The notes below the pieces were generated by a model, which made no database searches, was not told the DNA's origin, and was given only the letters and a program-made list of their open reading frames with translations. A program made the position numbers and the translations under genes. Below, one piece after another: positions 27,226-37,023 of a stretch of 64,000 nucleotides of DNA; position 1 is the stretch's first letter; each line of letters opens with the position of its first letter. This stretch comes from Virgibacillus subterraneus (GTDB taxonomy: Bacteria; Bacillota; Bacilli; Bacillales; Amphibacillaceae), in contig NZ_FOEH01000001.1 in NCBI RefSeq assembly GCF_900110695.1, positions 1,054,001 to 1,118,000 on the forward strand. Reading direction: 5' to 3'.

Positions 27226-28713
27226 ATGGGTTCACTAGAAGGTCTTATGACTGGATTTGAAGTAGCTTTTAGTTTAACAGGAATTTTATTTGTATTAATT
27301 GGTGTATTTGTTGGAACATTTATCGGTATGTTGCCTGGACTTGGTCCAATCACTGCAATTGCTGTAATGATTCCTATTACATATGGAATGGATCCTTCTA
27401 CTGCCTTAGTAATGATGGCAGGTGTTTATTATGGTGCAGTATTTGGAGGGTCAACGGCATCGATATTATTAAACGCCCCTGGAATTTCGGGTACGGTTGC
27501 AACGTCATTTGACGGATATCCAATGGCCCAGCAAGGTAAAGCGGGAAAAGCACTGGCCATTGCAGCAGTTGCATCGTTTACTGGAGGAACAGTAAGTGTT
27601 GTTTTGTTAATGTTATTTGCACCAGCACTTGCAAGTGTAGCAGTAGCATTTAGTCCTGCAGCTTATTTTGCTTTAATGTTTATGGGACTAACAGCCATAT
27701 CCAGTTTATCGGAGGGGTCAACAGTTAAAGCATTGATTTCAGCAGTTGTTGGGTTTATGGTGGCAACAATTGGAATTGATGCGCAAACTGGTACACAGCG
27801 CTATACTTTCGGAAATGTTAGTCTGCTGGAAGGACTTGACTTTCTAGTTATTGCATTGGGGCTATTTGCACTAGCTGAAGTGTGTTCGTTGATTATAAAT
27901 AGGAAGGATTTATCTGTCAATAATGCACATAAGCTTGGTAGCTTAAGGCTGACAAAAGGCGATTTCAATGAAATGAAAGGTCCTGTGACAAGGCAGTCAT
28001 TTCTTGGGTTTATTTTGGGGGTACTTCCTGGTGCAGGTGCAACAATCGCATCGTTTATTGGATATATCACAGAAAAACGGATTGCAAAAAATCCTGATGA
28101 GTTCGGGAAAGGATCTGTCAAAGGACTCGCTGCTCCAGAGACTGCTAATAATGCTGCAACAAGTGGAGCATTCGTACCGCTATTGAGTTTAGGTATTCCG
28201 GGCTCTGGTACTACAGCAGTAATGCTAGGTGCATTCATGGTATTAGGCGTACAACCTGGCCCGTTATTAATGACGGACCATCCTGAAATTTTCTGGGGAA
28301 TTATTGCAAGTATGTATTTAGGTAATGTTTTTCTTTTAGTATTAAACCTACCCTTAATCCCATATATTGCAAAAATACTAAAAATACCACGTCCGTTACT
28401 GATTTCACTAGTAATCATGTTCAGTATTATAGGTGTGTATGCAATTAGTTTTAGCACGTTTGACTTATATATGTTATTGCTATTTGGAGTAGTTGGGTTT
28501 TTAATGCGCCTTTTTGCATTTCCAGCACCACCATTAATTTTGGCATTTATTCTTGGGGGTATGATGGAACAGTCGTTTAGACAAGCATTGACCATTTCAA
28601 ATGGAAGTATGATGGTATTCATCAAGGATCCTATTTCACTTTCTTTGCTAATAGTGGCTTTATTATCATTTACTTTCCCGCTTATTCGCCAAATCCGCAG
28701 TCGAAAAGGGTAA
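27226..28713 (+). CDS. tctA: Tripartite tricarboxylate transporter large membrane subunit
   Basis: TctA, the channel-forming subunit of the secondary carboxylate transporter, 495 residues with about eleven helices. Diagnostic stretches are GTFIGMLPGLGPITAIAVMIP, AGVYYGAVFGGSTASILLNAPG, LGVLPGAGATIASFIGYITEKRIAK and the SGAFVPLLSLGIPGSGTTAVMLGAF repeat. The ribosome site AAGGAGGTAG is excellent. It is followed 7 bp later by an SLC13-like permease gene. Confidence 0.95.
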   Translation: MGSLEGLMTGFEVAFSLTGILFVLIGVFVGTFIGMLPGLGPITAIAVMIPITYGMDPSTALVMMAGVYYGAVFGGSTASILLNAPGISGTVATSFDGYPMAQQGKAGKALAIAAVASFTGGTVSVVLLMLFAPALASVAVAFSPAAYFALMFMGLTAISSLSEGSTVKALISAVVGFMVATIGIDAQTGTQRYTFGNVSLLEGLDFLVIALGLFALAEVCSLIINRKDLSVNNAHKLGSLRLTKGDFNEMKGPVTRQSFLGFILGVLPGAGATIASFIGYITEKRIAKNPDEFGKGSVKGLAAPETANNAATSGAFVPLLSLGIPGSGTTAVMLGAFMVLGVQPGPLLMTDHPEIFWGIIASMYLGNVFLLVLNLPLIPYIAKILKIPRPLLISLVIMFSIIGVYAISFSTFDLYMLLLFGVVGFLMRLFAFPAPPLILAFILGGMMEQSFRQALTISNGSMMVFIKDPISLSLLIVALLSFTFPLIRQIRSRKG

Positions 28714-28719
28714 CTACAG

Positions 28720-30114
28720 ATGAGAGTTCTTAGATTACATTATTTGATGGTTTTTACATTAATTTTTGTTTTCATAATTGGAAGGTCAACATTTCTATTG
28801 AATTTCACATTGGAACAGCAGCTTACATTAGGTTTATTGCTATTAGCTGTTTATCTGTGGGTGGCTGCACCAATTCCAACTGGCTCGACCAGTATTTTAC
28901 TACTAGCTTGTATGCTTTTATTAAATCTGGTTGATAGTGTGGAAGAAGCAATGGTTGGTTTCTTATCACCAGCACTATACTTTATTTTAATGTTATCGCT
29001 GATAAGCCATTCGTTAGTTAAGGTTGGGGTAGACAGAGTAATTGCTCGTTTCCTATTAAAAATTAGTAAGGGCGGTCCTAAAATAATTATAGCTTCCTTA
29101 CCAATTTTCATCTTGTTTTTACCAATTATTTTACCTTCAGCTATTGCTAGATTTAAGATGCTGTTACCTTTGGTTACAAAGTTAAATCATTATTACGGAT
29201 ATCCAGAAAAAAGTTTATTTGAAAAGTATTGTTTATATGTAATTGGAATGCTCAATCAAAATGCAACAATGATTATTTTTACTGGTGGCGGGTTTCCAAT
29301 TCTTGCATCACAACTATTAAGGGATTATAACGTTGCAAATATCGGATGGCTAGATTGGATTTTACAAATTGGCCCACCACTGTGGATAGGGTCTCTAATT
29401 GTTGTGTTGTTTGTCTGGCAGTTTTTGAAAAAGACTTTACCGGATGATGAATGGTTCAATGATCGAAAGAAACTACCCTTGGTTCATGACGAAAAAAGGG
29501 AAGAAACAATGCCAGTCCTTTTTTGGATTGTCATTAGTAGTTTTTTAGTCATGATTGTAACGTGGATTGTAACGGACCAAAGATATATTCCGTTACTATT
29601 ACCTCCCATGATTTTAGTAGTTCTTTATTCAATACCTAAAATTAACTTAATTAATAATAAAGTTATTCGTAATTATGATTGGGAAAATTTTTTATTGCTG
29701 GGTTCTTCCTTTTCGTTAGGGATGTTAATGGCTGAGAATGGAACAGCAAGTGTCCTGGCAAAGGAATTAATCAGTGTCGTTTCACCTGATGGAAGTATTG
29801 TAGTAAAAATCATAGCAATTGCTATATTTATTCTTTTATTACGATTTTTATTTGTTGTTCCATCTTCTGCAATGATCGTTATTTTCCCTATTGTTATGTC
29901 TTATTCTGAATTAATAGGTATCCCACTTGAAAAACTCGCCTTTTTAGTAATTATGATTATTGGTGGGGTTATGGTATTGCCAATTCATTCCCCAACAGCA
30001 TTTTTGGCCTATGAAACTGGCATTTTAAAAAAGAAGGAGCAATATACGATTGGTATATTTTCCAGTGTGGTAATTATGATTACCGCAATTTTTGCAGCAA
30101 TCTATTATTGGTGA
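28720..30114 (+). CDS. SLC13 (DASS)-family carboxylate permease
   Basis: Polytopic protein of 464 residues with about twelve helices, resembling divalent anion:Na+ symporters (CitT/SdcS group). Helix pairs include [29 protein letters not shown] and, near the C-terminus, [57 protein letters not shown], which corresponds to the family substrate/Na+ site. Two unrelated carboxylate carriers in one operon suggest uptake plus exchange with a product such as succinate, or two different substrates (inference). Confidence 0.75.
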   Translation: MRVLRLHYLMVFTLIFVFIIGRSTFLLNFTLEQQLTLGLLLLAVYLWVAAPIPTGSTSILLLACMLLLNLVDSVEEAMVGFLSPALYFILMLSLISHSLVKVGVDRVIARFLLKISKGGPKIIIASLPIFILFLPIILPSAIARFKMLLPLVTKLNHYYGYPEKSLFEKYCLYVIGMLNQNATMIIFTGGGFPILASQLLRDYNVANIGWLDWILQIGPPLWIGSLIVVLFVWQFLKKTLPDDEWFNDRKKLPLVHDEKREETMPVLFWIVISSFLVMIVTWIVTDQRYIPLLLPPMILVVLYSIPKINLINNKVIRNYDWENFLLLGSSFSLGMLMAENGTASVLAKELISVVSPDGSIVVKIIAIAIFILLLRFLFVVPSSAMIVIFPIVMSYSELIGIPLEKLAFLVIMIIGGVMVLPIHSPTAFLAYETGILKKKEQYTIGIFSSVVIMITAIFAAIYYW

Positions 30115-30127
30115 ACGGAGGAATAAA

Positions 30128-31552
30128 ATGGAAAACACAGATTCTGATCTTATTTTGGAGGAAATAGCTGAATATGTTCTAAATAGTGAAATAGAAAGCG
30201 AGGAAGCAATTACAACAGCATCACATGTATTAATGGATACATTAGGTTGTGGATTTTTAGCTATGCGTTACCCCGCATGTACCAAACATTTAGGTCCAAT
30301 TGTCCCTGGCACGGTGGTTCCGAATGGCAGTAGGGTACCAGGTACGCAATTTGAGTTGGATCCTGTACAAGCAGCTTTTAATATTGGAACAATCATTCGC
30401 TGGCTGGACTACAATGATACTTGGCTTGCAGCTGAATGGGGGCATCCCTCAGATAATTTAGGGGGAATATTAGCTGTTGCTGACTACTTGAGCAGAAAAA
30501 ACGTTGCTGAAGGAAAAGCACCTCTTACAATGGATGAAGTGTTATACGCAATGGTTAAAGCACATGAAATTCAAGGTATTTTGGCGCTGGAAAACAGTTT
30601 AAATCGGCGGGGGCTTGATCATGTGCTATATGTGAAAGTAGCTACAACTGCTGTTGTTACGAAAATGCTTGGTGGAACGAAGGAAGAAATTATTAATGCA
30701 TTGTCTAATGCATGGATCGATAACTCAAGTTTACGTACATATCGTCATTTTCCTAATGCAGGTTCAAGAAAATCATGGGCCGCCGGTGATGCAACAAGTC
30801 GCGGTGTACGGTTAGCTTTCATGGCTGTTAACGGGGAAATGGGCTACAAGACTGCTTTATCTGCCAAAGGTTGGGGTTTTGAAGATATTTTATTTGGTGG
30901 TGAAAAGCTAGTGTTGGGACGTGAGCTCGGATCCTATGTAATGGAAAATATCCTATTTAAAATCTCGTATCCGGCAGAATTTCATGCACAAACATCCGCA
31001 GAGTGTGCAGTAGAATTACATGATAGTTTACATGGTCGTTTTGATGAAATAGAGAAAGTTGTTATCACAACACATGAATCTGCAATTCGAATTATTGATA
31101 AAACAGGTCCATTATATAATCCTGCTGATCGCGACCACTGTCTGCAATATATTACTGCAATTGGACTTCTTTTTGGAAATATTACAGCTGATCACTATGA
31201 AGATGACGTTGCCCAAGATCAAAGAATTGATCAGATACGGGATAAGATGGAAGTTGTGGAAAATAAACAATATACTATTGACTATATAAATTCTGAAAAA
31301 CGTTCTATTGCAAATGCTGTACAAGTATTTTTTAACGATGGCACCTCCACTAAACTGGTGGAAAGAGAGTATCCATTAGGGCATCGTTTCCGTCGCGAAG
31401 AGGGTATACCTAAATTAAAAGAGAAATTTAAGGATAATCTTTCAACACGATTCCCCGAAAAAAAATCAGAGAAAATTTACAAGATGTGCAATGATTTAAT
31501 TTCTTTGAGGAAAACAGAAGTCCACAACTTTATGGCTGAATTCATTATTTGA
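30128..31552 (+). CDS. prpD: MmgE/PrpD family 2-methylcitrate dehydratase
   Basis: PrpD-type dehydratase that converts 2-methylcitrate to 2-methyl-cis-aconitate, 474 residues. Family segments are [67 protein letters not shown] and [29 protein letters not shown] 30128 follows CGGAGGAATAAA; an in-frame ATG at 30092 lies in the previous gene. Some MmgE/PrpD proteins act on citrate or other acids, so the substrate is not certain. Confidence 0.9.
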   Translation: MENTDSDLILEEIAEYVLNSEIESEEAITTASHVLMDTLGCGFLAMRYPACTKHLGPIVPGTVVPNGSRVPGTQFELDPVQAAFNIGTIIRWLDYNDTWLAAEWGHPSDNLGGILAVADYLSRKNVAEGKAPLTMDEVLYAMVKAHEIQGILALENSLNRRGLDHVLYVKVATTAVVTKMLGGTKEEIINALSNAWIDNSSLRTYRHFPNAGSRKSWAAGDATSRGVRLAFMAVNGEMGYKTALSAKGWGFEDILFGGEKLVLGRELGSYVMENILFKISYPAEFHAQTSAECAVELHDSLHGRFDEIEKVVITTHESAIRIIDKTGPLYNPADRDHCLQYITAIGLLFGNITADHYEDDVAQDQRIDQIRDKMEVVENKQYTIDYINSEKRSIANAVQVFFNDGTSTKLVEREYPLGHRFRREEGIPKLKEKFKDNLSTRFPEKKSEKIYKMCNDLISLRKTEVHNFMAEFII

Positions 31553-31568
31553 TGGAAGGAGTGGTTTT

Positions 31569-32465
31569 ATGAGTTGGTTAACTCAAAAGCAATCATCACA
31601 AAAAGAACTGGCAACTAGGTTTTTGAATCTGGTTAAAAATGAATCAATCTTAAAAATACCGGGTACACATGATGGCATGGCCGCTTTAGTTGCCAAACGT
31701 GTTGGTTTTCGAGCGCTTTATTTATCAGGTGCAGCCTATACAGCAAGTAAAGGATTACCGGATTTAGGTATTGTACATTCGGAGGAAATTGCAGCACGCT
31801 CGAAAGAAATTGTTCGAGCAACAGACATGCCGCTTTTAGTAGATATAGACACAGGCTACGGAGGTGTGTTGAACGTAGTTAAAACGGCAAAGGAAATGCT
31901 TGAAGTAAACGTGGCAGCTGTTCAAATGGAAGATCAGGATTTGCCAAAAAAGTGTGGTCATTTAAATGGGAAAAAACTAGTCCCTAATGAGGAAATGGCT
32001 CAAAAAATCAAAGCAATTAAGGAAGTTGCACCATCGTTAGTAATTGTAGCGAGAACTGATGCAGTTAGTGTTGAAGGACTAGATAGTGCAATTAATCGTG
32101 CCAACCAATATGTTCAGGCCGGAGCGGATATTATATTTTCGGAGGCCTTAGCGAAGCAAGAACACTTTGAACAATTCAAGCGAGAAGTCAATGCACCACT
32201 TTTAGCAAATATGACTGAGTTTGGAAAAACCCCATATTATAGTGCATATGAATTTGAAAAATTTGGTTATAGCATTGTCATCTATCCAGTTACTTCTCTT
32301 CGTGTTGCAGCAAAAGCATATGAGCAAGTCTTTGAGGAAATCAGTGAAACTGGTACGCAGAAAAACATGCTTGATGATATGCAAACAAGAGAGGAATTGT
32401 ATGAAACGATTGATTATTATGAATACGAGGATTTGGATAGTAAAATCGCGAAGACGAAATTGTAA
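31569..32465 (+). CDS. prpB: Methylisocitrate lyase
   Basis: Isocitrate-lyase-superfamily enzyme that splits 2-methylisocitrate to pyruvate and succinate. The 298 residues show IPGTHDGMAALVAKRVGFRALYLSGAA, the Mg-binding LLVDIDTGYGG, and the catalytic KKCGH at 127-131 (C129) in the short form typical of PrpB rather than AceA. VARTDA and ANMTEFGKTPYYSAYE are also family features. It follows prpD by 16 bp with ribosome site GAAGGAG. No methylcitrate synthase gene is present in the unit. Confidence 0.92.
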   Translation: MSWLTQKQSSQKELATRFLNLVKNESILKIPGTHDGMAALVAKRVGFRALYLSGAAYTASKGLPDLGIVHSEEIAARSKEIVRATDMPLLVDIDTGYGGVLNVVKTAKEMLEVNVAAVQMEDQDLPKKCGHLNGKKLVPNEEMAQKIKAIKEVAPSLVIVARTDAVSVEGLDSAINRANQYVQAGADIIFSEALAKQEHFEQFKREVNAPLLANMTEFGKTPYYSAYEFEKFGYSIVIYPVTSLRVAAKAYEQVFEEISETGTQKNMLDDMQTREELYETIDYYEYEDLDSKIAKTKL

Positions 32466-32480
32466 CTATATCGTATATAA

Positions 32481-32512
32481 AAAGGGCCAGGTTTAGAAAC
32501 CTGGTCCTATAC
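32481..32512. terminator. Bidirectional terminator between prpB and the K+ channel gene
   Basis: An 11-bp stem GGGCCAGGTTT/AAACCTGGTCC between convergent genes, with A-run and T-run flanks. Confidence 0.82.
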
Positions 32513-32513
32513 T

Positions 32514-33527
32514 TTAAACTATCTTTTCAAACGTATCATTATCACAAATTACATACAATTCCGCGTCATCTGGAATTTTTTCATCTAGTCGTCTGTTAAT
32601 ATCCAGTTCTTCTCGGTCTGCTATGAGTGTGGCGCCTTGCTCTAACAATTCTTTAAAGGCGTCATGATATGTTGACCAATTGTCCTTTTTTGAAATCTTA
32701 AACAGGTCCTCGCCATGCTGTCTGCTGATTAACTGGGAATATACTTTACTCACACCTTTATACATTGCTGAACGGACAGCCAGGCTTGAGATGGTTTCCT
32801 GGGACAGAATAAACTCATCTATATTTACATGTGCGAAGTTCGCGGTATGTTTCTCCGTTAGAATTTCGACAGTGGTATGTACAGTTGGTGCTAATCGTTC
32901 CACGACAATCGCAACAGTTAACGTCTTTGCGTCACGCAAGGATGGTTCGTAGATTTTATCATCCGAAAATATAATTACTGACTTTGCCTTTGTAATATTG
33001 GCTTTGTTAAATGTTTCTTCTTCTGTAGTATCTCCTTGTATATAGTGAACTCTGTCTAGCGATACATCAAACGGTGATTTTGGCAATGTGTCAACAATCA
33101 CGACTTCAGCAGATTCATTTGAATTTAAAATTTCATCAACAGCAGATTCAGTTTTCTTTCCCCACCCGATAATGATGATGTGACTCTCTTGTGTATATTC
33201 CACTTTACCTTCCTCCCTTTTCTTTCTAAAGATTGAAAACACGTCGACAACTTTTCCTATAACTACCCCTAACAAGCCAATCCCTATCATATACATAATT
33301 ACTGCAAATAACTTTCCGGCTGCAGTTAACGGGGAATAATCACCATAACCAACAGTGGAAAAGGTTGTCATGACATAATAGAATGTATTTAACAGACTCT
33401 CAAAGTTATCTGGTTCCAGGAAGTACATAACGAAGGTGCACAGAACAACAAAAATTACGGTTGAGAGCAACAGCGTCAAGTTTCTCATCTTTATTAAATT
33501 TAATCCAAGTTTCACAAAAAAATGCAA
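32514..33527 (-). CDS. Two-helix K+ channel with RCK (TrkA-N) domain, YugO-like
   Basis: Potassium channel of 337 residues. A first helix lies at about 17-37, the pore loop has selectivity filter T58-V-G-Y-G-D63, and a second helix lies at about 71-92. A cytoplasmic Rossmann RCK domain begins at SHIIIIGWGKKTESAVDEIL, followed by a C-terminal regulatory part. The layout and length match B. subtilis YugO, the channel used in biofilm electrical signalling. The start is TTG 33527, preceded by AAGGAGG eight bases away; there is no better start. Confidence 0.9.
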   Translation of the reverse strand: MHFFVKLGLNLIKMRNLTLLLSTVIFVVLCTFVMYFLEPDNFESLLNTFYYVMTTFSTVGYGDYSPLTAAGKLFAVIMYMIGIGLLGVVIGKVVDVFSIFRKKREEGKVEYTQESHIIIIGWGKKTESAVDEILNSNESAEVVIVDTLPKSPFDVSLDRVHYIQGDTTEEETFNKANITKAKSVIIFSDDKIYEPSLRDAKTLTVAIVVERLAPTVHTTVEILTEKHTANFAHVNIDEFILSQETISSLAVRSAMYKGVSKVYSQLISRQHGEDLFKISKKDNWSTYHDAFKELLEQGATLIADREELDINRRLDEKIPDDAELYVICDNDTFEKIV

Positions 33528-33684
33528 TGACTTGTCCTCCTTGTTTTTACTCAGTAAATGTATTTATCATTTTATCATAAAAAATTTTAAACATCTTTAT
33601 ATAAATATACTTGTCAATGGACTATTAAATTTGTTATATAAGTAACATGCGTTATTTATAGGAAATATTGAATTTATAGGGGGG

Positions 33685-35349
33685 ATGTACATTATTTCTA
33701 ATAAGGTCTTAATGGAAGGTTTAAGTGACATGGTTTTTGTGATGAAAGTAGAAGGTGGATTTGAATTTACATATGACTTTGTGAACCGTGCGGCAATGGA
33801 AGGAACGGATATAACTCAAGCTGCATTAGGTAAAACAATTCAGGAAGTATGCGCTCGAGACCAATCAGACTTCTTATACGAGAAGTATAAGGAAGTAGTT
33901 ATAAGCAAAAATAGTGTAACCTTTGAAGATTCATACATATCTCACGCAGGTGAAAAGTTTCACTCAAAAACGTTACTTACTCCACTATTTAATGATTTAG
34001 GCCAATGTGAACAAATTGTAGGGATAGTTAAAGATATCACCAGTGAAAAAGTAGCTGAGTCTGAAAGAAGAGTAGCATGGGATAGGCTTCATGAAAGTAA
34101 AGAAAGGTATCATTCATTATTCCATCATAATTCCGATGCAATAATTTCACTAGATTTAAATGGTCATATTACAAATGGAAATGTTGCTGTTGAGACGATT
34201 TCTGGATATTCACCATTAGAGTATAAAGGATCAGTCTGGGATTCATTCGTAGTTGAAGGGGATAAACAATTAGCTACGAAACTTTTTATGGGAGCTATAA
34301 GTGGATCAACTGAAAATTCACAGTTGGAAATTCATAATAAAGCAGGAGATAAAATTTGCTTGTCCATAAAGATTACGCCGTTAATAATAAATGAACAAGT
34401 AATTGGCGTTTATTGTATTTTTAGAGATATAACGGAGCTATTAAAAGCTCAAAAACAATTAGAAGAAAGCCAAAAGAGATTTCAAATCATAGCTGAGCAT
34501 GCTCATGATCTAATAACTTTAATGGATGAGAAAGGGAAAATAATCTATGCATCACCATCTTATAGAAAAATATTAGGTTATGATAATAAAGAATACCTTG
34601 GGAAGAACTTTCTGCACAATGTTCATCCTGATGATCGAATGCGAATGGAAGAGGCCTTTATTCAGTCGATTAAGAGTGGTGAATCGTTTTCAATAGAAAT
34701 TAAACAATACAACTATAAGAATGAAAATGTTTGGTCAGAATCACGTGGCACACCAGTTTTTGATAATCGAAACAATCTTATATATATACTGGTTTTGACC
34801 AGAGATATTAGCTTGCAGAAAGAGTATGAGATGAAGTTAAAAGATTTTGCTCTTCATGATCCATTAACTGAGCTTCCAAACCGCCGTTTATTTAATGAAC
34901 GATTAAATCAAGCTTTAGAAACCTTAAAAGAAAAGAACAAAGATGAACTAGCTGTAATCATGTTGGATATTGACCGCTTTAAAGAAGTTAATGATGAAAT
35001 GGGTCACGACGTTGGGGATAGGGTTATTATAGAGTTTGGGAGAAGAATAACTCAAATGATTAGAGAAAAGGATACTGTTGCACGTATTGGTGGCGATGAA
35101 TTTATAATACTTTTACCGAATATTGGATCTGCCGATAAAGCAGTTGCCATTGCCAAAGATATTCTACAGTGTATTCGAAAGCCTTGGCAGGCAAATGATA
35201 GGCAGCTTTTCATTACAACTAGTATAGGAATAGCAATGTCTCAAAAGCAAGATAATACCGCGGTTTCCCTGTTTAAGAATGCTGATATTGCATTATATGA
35301 AGCAAAAAATCGAGGAAGAGATTCATATAATCTATGGAAAAATAAATAA
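33685..35349 (+). CDS. Diguanylate cyclase with three PAS domains
   Basis: Makes c-di-GMP from two GTP. Three PAS sensor domains lie in series (about residues 8-118, 132-258, 262-380), then a GGDEF domain (about 385-552). The active-site loop G469-G-D-E-F473 is intact, and R460-E-K-D463, exactly five residues before it, is a canonical inhibitory I-site, so product feedback is expected. No EAL domain and no transmembrane segment are seen, so it is probably cytosolic. The start is unsure: AGGGGGG abuts ATG 33685, so initiation may be a few codons later (for example ATG 33712). Confidence 0.92.
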   Translation: MYIISNKVLMEGLSDMVFVMKVEGGFEFTYDFVNRAAMEGTDITQAALGKTIQEVCARDQSDFLYEKYKEVVISKNSVTFEDSYISHAGEKFHSKTLLTPLFNDLGQCEQIVGIVKDITSEKVAESERRVAWDRLHESKERYHSLFHHNSDAIISLDLNGHITNGNVAVETISGYSPLEYKGSVWDSFVVEGDKQLATKLFMGAISGSTENSQLEIHNKAGDKICLSIKITPLIINEQVIGVYCIFRDITELLKAQKQLEESQKRFQIIAEHAHDLITLMDEKGKIIYASPSYRKILGYDNKEYLGKNFLHNVHPDDRMRMEEAFIQSIKSGESFSIEIKQYNYKNENVWSESRGTPVFDNRNNLIYILVLTRDISLQKEYEMKLKDFALHDPLTELPNRRLFNERLNQALETLKEKNKDELAVIMLDIDRFKEVNDEMGHDVGDRVIIEFGRRITQMIREKDTVARIGGDEFIILLPNIGSADKAVAIAKDILQCIRKPWQANDRQLFITTSIGIAMSQKQDNTAVSLFKNADIALYEAKNRGRDSYNLWKNK

Positions 35350-35383
35350 TGCTGTCATCCTAGTCGGATGACAGCATTTTAAT
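35347..35383. terminator. Bidirectional terminator
   Basis: A perfect 12-bp stem ATGCTGTCATCC/GGATGACAGCAT between the convergent cyclase and AtoE-type genes. Confidence 0.88.
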
Positions 35384-36711
35384 TAAAAGAACAATAGACC
35401 GATAGATATTGGGATAAAGCTATACAATAGAATCATCACACAAAAGCCCATAATATCGCGGACTTTCAAGCCTGCTATTGCGAGGAGCGGCAATGCCCAG
35501 AACGGCTGAATCATATTTGTCCACGCGTCACCCCATGCAACGGCCATCGCAGTTTTTGCGGTATCTGCACCTATTTCCAATGCTGCCGGAATCATAATTG
35601 GCCCCTGCACAGCCCATTGACCGCCACCAGATGGGACGAAGAAATTCACAATCCCTGCACTGATGAAGGTGAATAATGGCAATGTATATTCAGTTGAAAT
35701 GCTCACAAACCACATGGACATTTCCTGAGACAGACCAGATGCGACCATCATGCCCATAATGCCGGCATAAAACGGGAACTGAATGATAATTCCGCCAACA
35801 TTTTTAACCGCCCCTGTTACACTGGTAAGGAAGCGACGTGGTGTTTTATGGAAAATAACTCCTAAGAATAGGAAAATAAAGTTTACAATATTAATGTTCA
35901 GGTCGAAACCGTTTTGAACAAAATGATAAACAATAAAGCTAAGCCCCATAGCCCCAATTAATAAGGAAATGATTTGACTGTTTTCTAATCGTTCAGCTGG
36001 TGTCATGTCTCCTTTTGCTGGAGCTTCCTCCTCTGGCTCAGTATCCTCCGATTTCCATGTAGAAGCATCGGTATTGTTAAGCGGATCGCGTGACTTCATT
36101 AGAAATCTGTTCAAAAGTGGAAGTGTAATAAGTAAAGTAACGACAATGAAAATATTAAATCCGCTAAAAAGTGTTTCAGTTACAGGAACTGTTCCAATTG
36201 TATCTTGCAGAAAGTGATCAGGTGTTGCAATTAATAATGGAATAGAGCCTGAAAGACCACCATGCCATAACAGGAACCCACTATAGGCACTCGCCATTAG
36301 TAATCGATAGTCTACTGATGGAACACGTTTAGCCACATGGATTGCCAGTAACGCCCCTACTACCAGGCCAAAACCATAGTTAATCAGACATGCAATTGCA
36401 GCAACAAATGTAACAAGTATAATTGCCTGGCCAGGTGAATTTGCAAGCGTACTGATCTTAGCTAACAATCGTTTGACAAGCGGCGTGTTTGCAAGTATGT
36501 AGCCAGTTATAACTATAAGCGACATCTGCATGGCAAAAGCCAGTAAGTTCCAGAAACCGTCTCCCCAATATTGTGTCATTTCAATAGCTGTACTGCCCGT
36601 GACACCCATCCCTAAAATGAAAACGATAAACGTTAAAATAATTGCAAAAAGAAATGCATCAGGTAAATATCGTTGTACCATTCGGTCGAAAAATGATGTT
36701 AATGCTTTCAA
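35383..36711 (-). CDS. atoE: Short-chain fatty acid transporter, AtoE family
   Basis: AtoE/TIGR00366-type carrier of 442 residues with about eleven helices. It begins MKALTSFFDRMVQRYLPDAFLFAIILTFIVFILG, with the family stretches YWGDGFWNLLAFAMQMSLIVITGYILA, CLINYGFGLVVGALLAIHVAK, and FVPSGGGQWAVQGPIMIPAA near the end, plus WGDAWTNMIQPFWALPLL. It would import acetoacetate or butyrate-type acids. A cre-like box lies just upstream. It stands as a single gene. Confidence 0.88.
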   Translation of the reverse strand: MKALTSFFDRMVQRYLPDAFLFAIILTFIVFILGMGVTGSTAIEMTQYWGDGFWNLLAFAMQMSLIVITGYILANTPLVKRLLAKISTLANSPGQAIILVTFVAAIACLINYGFGLVVGALLAIHVAKRVPSVDYRLLMASAYSGFLLWHGGLSGSIPLLIATPDHFLQDTIGTVPVTETLFSGFNIFIVVTLLITLPLLNRFLMKSRDPLNNTDASTWKSEDTEPEEEAPAKGDMTPAERLENSQIISLLIGAMGLSFIVYHFVQNGFDLNINIVNFIFLFLGVIFHKTPRRFLTSVTGAVKNVGGIIIQFPFYAGIMGMMVASGLSQEMSMWFVSISTEYTLPLFTFISAGIVNFFVPSGGGQWAVQGPIMIPAALEIGADTAKTAMAVAWGDAWTNMIQPFWALPLLAIAGLKVRDIMGFCVMILLYSFIPISIGLLFF

Positions 36712-36733
36712 TTAGATTTCCCCCTTTGTATTT

Positions 36734-36747
36734 TGTAAGCGTTTTAT
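36734..36747 (-). promoter_or_regulatory. cre-like box before atoE
   Basis: Minus strand ATAAAACGCTTACA fits 12 of 14 positions of TGWAARCGYTWWCA and lies 23 bp upstream of the atoE start. Confidence 0.5.
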
Positions 36748-36884
36748 TTGAGTGCACCTTTTAAAACTATCAGAAGATTCTTTGTTGCGTCAATTGGCTT
36801 GTTTTAATTGTATGATTTGGTTAAGGAGATGATGAATGTTAAAAAACGGGAAAAATATAATTAAAAATTTTTCCAAAAAAGATT

Positions 36885-36910
36885 TAAACATTATCGAACT
36901 TTGCCGATAT
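36885..36910 (+). promoter_or_regulatory. SigD (flagellar) promoter of flagellin gene
   Basis: TAAA at 36885-36888, 14 nt, then a perfect GCCGATAT at 36903-36910. This fits the SigD consensus TAAA-N15-GCCGATAT except for a one-base shorter spacer. Confidence 0.88.
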
Positions 36911-36936
36911 AAGTAATACATCATCATGATGAATGA

Positions 36937-36954
36937 ATGTTATGGCCATAACAT
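36937..36954. repeat. 18-bp perfect palindrome in the flagellin leader
   Basis: ATGTTATGGCCATAACAT is its own complement. It lies about 20 bp into the flagellin transcript and would form a stable 5' hairpin or a protein-binding site. Confidence 0.7.
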
Positions 36955-36964
36955 CAGAAGGACA

Positions 36965-37014
36965 TGCGAGACATAAGGATGTGACTCGCAAAAAAAATAC
37001 ACTTACATGGAGGT
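36965..37014 (+). promoter_or_regulatory. Candidate CsrA-binding leader of flagellin mRNA
   Basis: TGCGAG/CTCGCA and ACAT/ATGT form a hairpin at 36965-36990 with AAGG in the loop, giving the CsrA-type ARGGAUGU sequence. A second site ACATGGAGGT at 37005-37014 fits ACANGGANGU perfectly and overlaps the ribosome site of the flagellin gene. B. subtilis hag has two CsrA sites in this arrangement. Confidence 0.55.
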
Positions 37015-37023
37015 AAGGAAAAC

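Noticed and set aside
27801-28625. 274-codon antisense frame opposite tctA
   Set aside because: Shadow of tctA: no ribosome site, and the protein is low in conserved features while tctA is a clear family member.
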